Below, in pieces: positions 55,797 through 64,000 of a stretch of 64,000 nucleotides of DNA (its first letter is position 1; each line of letters begins with the position of its first letter). Under the pieces are notes generated by a model that worked only from the letters and a program-made list of their open reading frames with translations, had not been told where the DNA came from and did not search any database. The DNA is taken from NCBI RefSeq assembly GCF_027744825.2, contig NC_071347.1, positions 15,976,501-16,040,500 of the forward strand, given 5' to 3'. A program made the position numbers and the translations under genes. The DNA comes from Synchiropus splendidus (taxonomy: Eukaryota; Chordata; Actinopteri; Syngnathiformes; Callionymidae).

Positions 55797-55800
55797 TCAT
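55744..55800 (-). other. Overlapping upstream ORF across the lrrc4c start
   Basis: An ATG at 55,800-55,798 lies four bases upstream of the lrrc4c ATG (the sequence reads ATGAATG) and opens an 18-codon frame ending in TAG at about 55,746-55,744, inside the coding sequence and out of frame. The upstream ATG has A at -3. The annotated ATG has T at -3, while Met5 (AAGATGA) has A at -3 and G at -1. It may tune initiation or shift it to Met5; this is inference. Confidence 0.5.
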
Positions 55801-55846
55801 AATTCCATGACACGTCGTCCACTCTTTGGGAAGAGGATTTTGGCCA

Positions 55847-55862
55847 ACTGGAATGACAAAGC
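55847..55862 (-). other. lrrc4c: 3' splice site before the lrrc4c coding exon
   Basis: On the minus strand a pyrimidine-rich run (about 55,882 down to 55,852, with TTTTTTTGTGTCTGC and TTTGTCATTC) ends in CAG at 55,850-55,848, followed by TTGGCC. This places the first exonic base at 55,847 and leaves 51 bases of 5' UTR before the ATG at 55,796. The match to a vertebrate acceptor is strong, and the position agrees with LRRC4C genes in which upstream exons are non-coding. Those upstream exons are not visible here and are probably beyond 64,000. Confidence 0.75.
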
Positions 55863-55958
55863 AGACACAAAAAAATGAGTTATTCGTACAGAAATTCCGT
55901 GACTTTCATGAAATGAATCAATAAATCTTGATCAATATGGGCTCTACTAAAGGTGCTA

Positions 55959-56118
55959 TCGGTGATGGGTTTATGAGGCTTCATGAAACAGCATCCTCAT
56001 TTTCTGAGACCACAAGATGGCACTCTCTGCTCTACAATATTTTTCTAACCAACGGCGCCATCTATTGATCACAGAATATCAGGACACTGATCCATGAAGC
56101 CTCACCTGCCTATCACTA
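55959..56118. mobile_element. hAT-like MITE upstream of the lrrc4c acceptor
   Basis: Ends are TCGGTGATGGGTTTATGAGG and CACCTGCCTATCACTA. The left arm has CCACAAGATGGCAC (56,010-56,023) and the right arm GCGCCATCTATTGA (56,055-56,068), each one or two bases off the CTCF core. It lies about 110 bases into the presumed intron from the 3' splice site. Confidence 0.8.
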
Positions 56119-56772
56119 GGTGAAATCCATGACTTTTATAACAAGACTCAGAGTGAGGAAAACAGTGGCCAAATTGTACTTCACGGAGCATCTGTGCCAT
56201 TATCTGAGCCAAATTCTTCGCAAGCTTGAGGGGCTCAAATAAAAATTCTGAAACAGAACCACAGATTATTGAACCGAGATTGCTCCTTATCGCTGTTAGC
56301 AACTGGGAAAACATGACCTTTGTACCTTTGTTAAAGAATGTCGAGCCACTCATTGCCCAAAGCTAACACAGCAGCTCAGAGAATTGAATGAACATACATG
56401 TACATTATGTGTTAATGTGAGGGGGTGGACAAAATCCTGCAAGCCCGATGTCTGGTCAGATTACAGCAGCAAGGGATGATTCCCACCGATGCATGCAGAT
56501 GCATGGAACGGCAACATCCACACCTGCAGTGTTGTTTCTGGATTCAGGAATAATGAGGAAGAGGCGCGATGCTTCGGGGGCGATTACTCACGTGGCAGGC
56601 TTAGGTGGGGAATATCACACAAGACTGTCTTAAAAAGTGAAATATAGACAGAAACCGTGCACAGAACTTTCCATGTTTTACTTGGTTCATTCAGGTGAAT
56701 TTTGACTGAATATATACATATTTTCACAGCAAATTGTTTCTTACATTTGAGGCATAAAAGCAATACAGAAAG

Positions 56773-56776
<4 letters not shown>

Positions 56777-56842
<66 letters not shown>
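56777..56842. repeat. (AAT)n microsatellite
   Basis: About 22 units. Confidence 0.97.
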
Positions 56843-56844
<2 letters not shown>

Positions 56845-57382
56845 CGTTTAATTTTTTAGTTTCAATGAGATATTTTTCTAAATGTCTTATTTACAAAATG
56901 AAATTAATAATATTAATAACAATAAAAATAATGTGAAATTATAAACTACAATTACTTTTTGCAGTGTTATGTAAGAACAAATCATAGTGTTCATGTGGTC
57001 AGTCTAAGCAGATAGATCTGCTGGGCAGATAGATTCTCGTACGTGTCAAGAAAAGATTTACCACAAATGACTGATCAGATCTCACGCTGTGAGGTTCCTC
57101 TATTTTCAGCCTTTTTTTTTTTTTTTTTTTTTTAATACACCCCAATGTCTACCAAAATGTCGGCGTCAGCTTTAACAGCTTCAGCAGGCAGCACACCCAC
57201 TGATCACAGGCTCCTTCCTGCTGGATACCAAGGCTTTCACAAACTGAGTTAGCAGTATGGAAGCAATCACTGAATAGTTAAACATGCTATCTCCAGAGGT
57301 TTTCACCAGAGACACACAGTGGCTCGGAATTTTACAAGGTCCAAGTCACAGGCTGAAAAAAAAATAAATAAATAAATAAAAT

Positions 57383-57385
<3 letters not shown>

Positions 57386-57435
<50 letters not shown>
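57386..57435. repeat. (AT)n microsatellite
   Basis: About 25 units after an AAAT-rich tract. Confidence 0.97.
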
Positions 57436-57438
<3 letters not shown>

Positions 57439-57525
57439 GAGTGAGTAGTACGCTGACTTTTCACTAGAGACACACAGTGGATCAGAATTACAGGCTGAGG
57501 TCCAAGTTACAGGCTGAAAACAATA

Positions 57526-57641
<116 letters not shown>

Positions 57642-58979
57642 TTCTTTAGTGCATCAAAACTCCACTACAACAACAATACCACCACTACCATCACTACTAA
57701 GAAACATTTACCTATAACCGATGTTTAAGAAAAGAGCTGTTGGAGGCTGGAGTGACATTGCAAACTTGCGGAAAATATTCCAGTTTGAAAACGCAACAAA
57801 ATCGTAGCTAAAGATCAGACTGCACTGTATAATAATATAGTCAGCAAAGCAATAAATCAATGCAATGGAAAGAGTGTCGAGTGGATCAGCCACCTTAAAC
57901 CCACTGAACACATCATGCAGAACCATTCACTTGTTCCAGATAAGAAATTCAGCCGGCATGCGTCTTAGGTTTCATCACGTTGATATTGTTTCTGTGGCTG
58001 AATACGCAGGAAGGAGCTTGTTCAGCGAGGACATTTTGGTGCACAACAGTCACCGCTGGGTACTGTAGCGCTGGAGCCTACCATATTTTTGCATTATGAA
58101 TCAGTCAGAAAAATGCATTATTTAGCAGAGGGTCTGGAGATTCTGGCGGGGCTTTACCCCCGTAAAATGGTGATGCCACTGGCTGGCAACATCCTCATAA
58201 ATTCATCTCATGTCCCAGATCTTGTCTTAGCTGATGCTTCCAACTTTATACGAAGGACCGTCCGGGATGGTCGATGATGGATGGCTTCACCTGAGGCTCC
58301 AGTGCAGGCGAAAAGAAACACCTTCATTTTCATAAGGCTCGGCGCAGGAAGAATTACGGCGGAATGTAGAATAAGTACTTTTAAGATGGTCGGCATGTGT
58401 TCTATTCTTGAAAAAAAAAAAAAAGGAGGGGGAGGCAGAGAGGGAGCGAGAACCAGATTAATGAGATATAAATCAAATCAGGTCAGTTCTTGATAATGCC
58501 AGAAATCTTGCAACCGCTCCAAATATAAACCACAATCCTTTATGGATTTCAACGTGGGAGGGATACCCACCACATGCATCAAAAGCCATTTCCCTCTCCT
58601 TCCTCTCTCTTTGATAACGCTGAAGCAATGGAAAATCCAGATTTGTTCCATTCTCACTCTCATATTTCACTTTTTTTAAGTGCTTTTCTGCCACTATTTT
58701 GCGTCAGTTATACTCCACTGTGTGTTACAGAAAACACATGAGTGCAGCTGATCTGATGTAGCACTTGTGTGCACATACGATCAATGAGTGATATCTACAT
58801 GATGTCAGCCAACAACATAGAAGTATGAGTTTGAATGAATAGATTTTTCAGGTCAAACATTTCATTAGAATATCATAAATACAGTGAATGGCTGATTTAT
58901 TTTGAATTAATACGTACCTCAAAACTGAGCATTGTGCATCGATACTCTACAGAAAGAGACAGATTTACCAGAAGTTTCA

Positions 58980-59331
58980 GTGTGCTGAACTGCAAAATTG
59001 TGCTCCAATAATTTTGCTGAAATGACACTAATACTGCAACTACTACTAATAATAATAATACAAGCTTTTAAAAAAAAATAAATCCAGATTAGTCTCTCAT
59101 AGGGCTCTATGATAAAATTAAAAATGAAAAAAAAAAAAAAAGAGATGGATTAACTCTGAGTGTTCAAGGGTCATTCTGGGGTGCAGAAATTATTTGGATG
59201 CTGGTTATGTAATTCATATCCAACTCCATTTTTATGAGCAGAGGTTTTAGTATGAAGCAATATGATGCAAGCTGAAACAATTTACTTCCAAAATTTTACT
59301 AATAGATTGTGTTCTTACAGTGTTATTATAC
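58980..59331 (+). repeat. Dispersed direct repeat, copy A
   Basis: About 350 bases, highly similar to 60,693-61,051. Both include ACTCTGAGTGTTCAAGGGTC, ATTATTTGGATGCTGGTTAT and TTCATATCCAACTCCATTTT. Not a family I recognise. Confidence 0.85.
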
Positions 59332-59332
59332 T

Positions 59333-59521
59333 ACACGAGCCTTCATGAAACTGTGTCGTCATTCTCAGAGCCCAGTAGACGGACCTATATTTCCAAAAAT
59401 CTTTTCCACAAATCAGAATTGAACAACTGTTTCAAAGAAACCCCACATGAATTTCAAACCAAGACTGTCCTCTAGTGGGCTCCCAAAAAGGATGTTTCAT
59501 GGAGCATCATCAGCCCACCAA
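59333..59521. mobile_element. hAT-like MITE, diverged short form
   Basis: CCTTCATGAAACTGTGTCG on the left and GATGTTTCATGGAGCATCATC with CAGCCCACCAAT on the right. The motif positions are degraded (CCCAGTAGACGGAC and GTCCTCTAGTGGGC). Confidence 0.6.
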
Positions 59522-59535
59522 TATTGAACCATATT

Positions 59536-59772
59536 TGGTAGGTAGATGAGGTTTCATGACACAACAGTGAAGGATTGATGAAGCTTCATGAAACAGTGTC
59601 CTGATTTTCAAAGACCACCAGATGGCACTGTCCGCTGTAAAATTTTTGGACTTGAATGTTTGGAAACCTCACTTCTAATCCAAGAGCGCCGTCTAGTGGC
59701 CTTTGAAAATGAGGACCCAGTTTCATCAGCCCTGCAATACTGTTTCATGATACTTCATCTACCCGTCACAAG
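59536..59772. mobile_element. hAT-like MITE, long form, with CTCF-like cores
   Basis: TAGGTAGATGAGGTTTCATG at the left and TCATGATACTTCATCTACCC at the right. The left core CCACCAGATGGCAC (59,615-59,628) is intact. The right GCGCCGTCTAGTGG (59,686-59,699) has one change. The arms carry the same tandem subunits as the 29.5-kb copy. Confidence 0.8.
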
Positions 59773-60692
59773 TCGTGACACTAACATGCCATGCAAGGAG
59801 ACGCTTGCTGACTATTTGATAAAAATGTCTGAGGGTTTGTCTGTTTGAGACGTAACTGACATGTGGTGACTAACTGTCAGCTGCCCACGAACAGTTCTCA
59901 GTGGAAAACGCAGCACACAGCGAGGCTCGTCTGATTGCTTCAGTCTTACCCAAACTGAGTGAATGAATAAAGAGGCATTCCCCACTGCAACTCGATTTCT
60001 GCCTTTTGTTTTTGCCAGCCAAGTGCGGCAGACACGCTGGGTACTTAGCTGCTAACTATCAGAGTGAAACAAACTAACAGCTGCTCTTCTGCCCACAGCC
60101 TGACATCCTTCCACTTGCTCACAGCTTGCTGTATCATCCAAAACAAGATGGTGAGATGAATCTGATTCATTTTACAAACACGTGCTCAGCCAGCGATCAC
60201 AGCGCAGAAATCTGAATTTAGGAGGAAAAAACTGGAGTATGAATGTGAGTCTTCATTCTGTGTTACGTCACTGAATTCAAATTCAGAACAGAGTCAAGCC
60301 GCCGAGCTCAGCGCTGCTTTTGGTTAACAATGAGGAAAAAAAAAGAAGCGTCTGTCTCTCCTTCTAATTCATCTCTCTGCTGAGGAGAGTGTCACTGGAG
60401 CCTGGTGAGGACAGTGCATCATTACTGCAGGTCGTCCCACTTCTATACAGGTGCTGGTCACTTCTGCCGAGCCGCAGAGCAATTTGCCTCTCATCTGAGT
60501 CAGAGCGCGACCCCCAGGCGACACATCCTCCCTGATTAATGAGGCACAGTAATTTCAATTGGCCTCTTTGGCCAGAAGTGCCTGACCAAGAGACCCGTTC
60601 GGTGCCACGGGCCTCAGAAGCAGAGAGAAGCAGCGTTTTGACGGGGGTTTTTTGTTGGCTAAAATCACATCAGGAAAAAAAGCGGGATGTGT

Positions 60693-61051
60693 GTGTGCTA
60701 AACTGCAAAATAATGTTCCAATAATTTACAATGAATTTTGCTGAAATATGACTACTACTACTACGAATAATAATAATAATAATAGTAATACAAGCTATAT
60801 TACATTTTCTATGTAAAATAAATGATCAAATTAAAAAGAAAAAAAAAACGATGGATTAACTCTGAGTGTTCAAGGGTCATTCTGGGGTGTAGGAATTATT
60901 TGGATGCTGGTTATGCAATTCATATCCAACTCCATTTTTTTGAGTAGAGGTTTTAATATGAAGCAATATGGTGCAAGCTTGTGATCACTGAAACAATTTA
61001 GTCCCATTTTTTTTTTACTAATAGAAGGTGTTCTTACAGCGTTATGATACT
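60693..61051 (+). repeat. Dispersed direct repeat, copy B
   Basis: Partner of 58,980-59,331, in the same orientation and about 1.7 kb away, with small indels mostly in A- and AAT-runs. Confidence 0.85.
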
Positions 61052-62313
61052 TATATATATTTTTTGTGGTCATAAATAATACTCCTTAACACTTGAATGA
61101 ACCAAGATGAGATCAGGATAATATTGAACAGAAGCTTTTATCCAGTTTTATCCAAAAACTGTTTTCTTTTTTACATCTACCAAGCTACTTACAAGAGAAG
61201 AATGTACGTTTCTGTAAAATCCCTGCTGGCGTAGATTGTTTCCAGAAAGAAAAGACATGTGAATTGACTACCCCTCAAGGAACCGTATAGTCTGTGATAC
61301 TGCTGACATTCTGGTGTCTGGAGGAGGTCAGGGTTACGATGCATCACATGGAGTCTGACAGCTCCAACGCAAAGGTCATCCTGAGGTTAAGAAGAGGGAA
61401 CACTGGGTTTAAAAAGCCCATGAGTTGGTCGGGGAGTCTGGGACTCATGAGTGGAAATACATGCATAAGAAATGCTTAGATATATGCAAACCAGATACAA
61501 CACCACAGGCAACTATTTCGCGAATCGTATTAGGCTTTAAGTCTGGCGGGATTCGAGAACATAAATCAATTCCTTCGGCTTAATTGACTTCAAATGCCAG
61601 TGGAATCTCTTTTGATTGTTTCTAGACAGCAAGTGCTTGTTTAGTGATTTGCTCAGTCAATGTCGTCGGTGGCAAACAGTGCTATCTGGACACCTCAGTT
61701 CCACTTCTCTGAACATAGGAATGATTTTCAGATCGTGCCGGCATGTACAAGGACACGTGCTCGTAACGTCTCCCTGATGGATGTGTGCGTTTACCTGCGG
61801 AACACCGGCGAGGCGAGCGGTCGACAGGAGATCTTTAAAAACAAGGCTCGCTATTGACAGTCAGACAAGCTGAGTCTAATCTCTAATAAAAGATGCTGGA
61901 TGAGTCATTGAGCATCGCCACCAGGAGGGCTTTAGTCCTCCAGAGGTGTGGAGGAAAATGGAATAAGAATAAAGCCACCGGAAAAAAAAAAAAATCTCAT
62001 ATAATGAAATATTCAGTGAAGTGAAAGCTCATTCATTATGCATAAAAATAGGAATTATTATGACGAAAAAACAATGATATTTTGGTATGAGGTCGGCCAT
62101 AGTTTAATGGACAAAATTCATTTGAAGTTATATGAGCAATCTCCAATAGTTACCTTGTTGGTCACTGACATGTTCCTCCTTTGTCCTGAGTGTTTTGCTT
62201 CCAGACTAACATTTTCCCTGAGCTTCTCTCCGACAGGAATAAAAAAACCCAAAACAAACTGAGGTGCCTTTCTTTATTTTAAGTCACAAACTCTCATCGT
62301 CTCAGGAACATTA

Positions 62314-62314
<1 letters not shown>

Positions 62315-62392
<78 letters not shown>
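62315..62392. repeat. (AT)n microsatellite with one interruption
   Basis: About 39 units, interrupted once by CATA, followed by GACAATAAGTCTAAGTC, which resembles the LINE tail at 10,868-10,890. Confidence 0.96.
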
Positions 62393-62394
<2 letters not shown>

Positions 62395-62426
62395 GACAAT
62401 AAGTCTAAGTCAACGCAACAGAACCG

Positions 62427-62427
<1 letters not shown>

Positions 62428-62506
<79 letters not shown>
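62428..62506. repeat. (AT)n microsatellite
   Basis: About 39 units, followed by a T-run. Confidence 0.97.
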
Positions 62507-62514
<8 letters not shown>

Positions 62515-63185
62515 TTTTAATGAATGTGTATTCATTTACTGATGATGTGGCTTTACGCTCAAAACTTTATATATATATATCTTCAGAGGAGTGTGTATGG
62601 CACAAATGGACGGGTGAAGATGTTGGGAATTTCTGGACTTATTCACTGGCATGAAAGATAAATTAAGACTGAAATTACATTGATCTTCTATAAAGTACAC
62701 ACCATGGCAGGTTTCAGGGCAAATTGTCAGCCAGGATAGCTATTGTGCTGTGAGGCTTCATGTTCTACGAGTGTAAGCAAAGGCTTTGAAGTAAGATGTC
62801 ACATTATTCATTGGCTACGTTCGCACTATTAACCAGCACAACAAGTTTAAAAACAACTTGAAGTAGTTTTTAAGCTGCTGCATTACTGACATGCTCCAGT
62901 TGGAATGAAGCGCTGTCCAGTCTTATGTAGCAACTCTGTAACAACAATCTAAACAAATAATAATAACACAATAATGACACATTTTGTCTCACTAAAGTTG
63001 ACTTTTTGAACTTATTTTGCTAGTTCTGAATAAAACGTGGGCATGAATGACACTGATCTCACCTGCCAACTCAATGTCTTCTTAAAATGGGTCTTGTCTT
63101 CCTCATTTTAATTCCCATGGATCCATAATGTCGGTCCTGAAAACAAAAGAGAAGCGGTTCATTGTTTCGTGTGGCAATGTGATGG

Positions 63186-64000
63186 GGTCGGACTCGATTA
63201 AAAAAATTAATTAATAAATACATGTGTTATGATTAATTAATCGCGATTAATCGCATTTAATATTTGACACCAGAATGGTCCAGTTGAATCTGTACAATAC
63301 ACATATACAATACACAAATGCTTTGCTGCATTAAGTGCACAAGCCTTCGTTTTTACTTTTGTTCATTGGTTTTCTTCAGCAGCCTTTGAAGTATTGAAAG
63401 GGGGCGGGGCCTATCACATGACAAAGACAACCCCTCTCACCAACACTCCCCAGGACAAATAAAGTAAACTTACATTTGATTTTTTTTTTCCGTAAAAATA
63501 AAACATATAAGTGGATAAAACACGAAACAGGGTGACGTAAATTCAACAGGTTCACTTCATCCAGAGGTCTCTGCTGATGCTGGCATTTCTGTGACTTTAA
63601 CAATCCAACCAGGAGAGCGTCAGAGTGAGCAGCCATAAGACGCCTTCGAAAACCCACACACATGCAACGGCACAGTAAGATAAGGCCAGAAAACGGAGGA
63701 GACCCTCTGTGCTGAATAAATGATGGGGGACAAAAGCACACAGAGATATAACTCCTCATCGCCACCATCGTCCATTAGTGCAGCGCTGCAACAGTCAGGC
63801 CTTACAAGTCTGTTTGATCAATTGTAACACTATTGTGAGGATCTGCCACGGCCGCAACCTTTGCTGCAAGATAACGCCCTGCTGAATCAACTCATTCATG
63901 TGGAGCATTTGAGGTTGTTTTGAATTAAGATTGCAAACCCTCAAGGTTCTGTGGAGACAATAACACTGATGTCCCGTATTTCTATCGCACAATGTCAACA
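63186..64000. other. Unassigned DNA with TTAATCGCGATTAA motif
   Basis: ATTAATCGCGATTAATCGC at about 63,234-63,253 is a short palindromic motif seen in fish dispersed repeats. Otherwise no gene or repeat is supported. Confidence 0.35.

Overview
The window looks like vertebrate, and specifically teleost, genomic DNA: one intact protein-coding exon in a large AT-rich gene desert filled with microsatellites, non-autonomous DNA transposons, LINE fragments and LTR remnants. The family-level evidence is an lrrc4c (netrin-G ligand 1) coding exon on the minus strand, RTE- and L2/Rex1-like LINE tails, and Tigger/pogo-like and hAT-like MITEs. I cannot name the species.

Layout. Positions 1-53,797 lie downstream (3') of lrrc4c on its strand and hold no protein-coding gene that I can support; every other open frame there is short and is repeat-borne, microsatellite-encoded or without recognisable similarity. 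Positions 53,862-55,796 (minus) encode the complete 644-residue LRRC4C protein in a single exon. A good 3' splice site lies 51 bases upstream of the ATG, so the exon follows a 5' intron, and 55,848-64,000 is read as intron. Mammalian LRRC4C has the same arrangement: non-coding 5' exons and one coding exon.

Repeats. The most conspicuous family is a hAT-like MITE (ends near TAGTGATGGG...CCCATCACTA, with 8-bp target duplications in the clear cases). It has about fifteen copies or remnants in this window, and twice one copy sits inside an older copy. Many copies carry, in one or both arms, a 14-base motif matching the published vertebrate CTCF core (CCASYAGRKGGCRS). The left-arm motif is on the plus strand and the right-arm motif on the minus strand, so full copies hold a convergent pair. 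One copy lies just upstream of the lrrc4c coding-exon acceptor. This is the best candidate for an undescribed system here: a MITE family that could scatter CTCF-like sites through a teleost gene desert. Binding is not shown by sequence alone.

Other repeats: two 630-710 bp Tigger/pogo-like elements flanked by TA, a gypsy-type solo LTR with a perfect 5-bp duplication, one clear and three decayed RTE LINE 3' ends, an L2/Rex1-like LINE end whose tail has been serially duplicated, a large foldback element with arms of about 145 bp, a tRNA-derived SINE-like head, and at least twenty sizeable microsatellites, mainly (AT)n with some (ATT)n and one (ATATT)n. No rRNA, functional tRNA, CRISPR array or bacterial-type feature is present.
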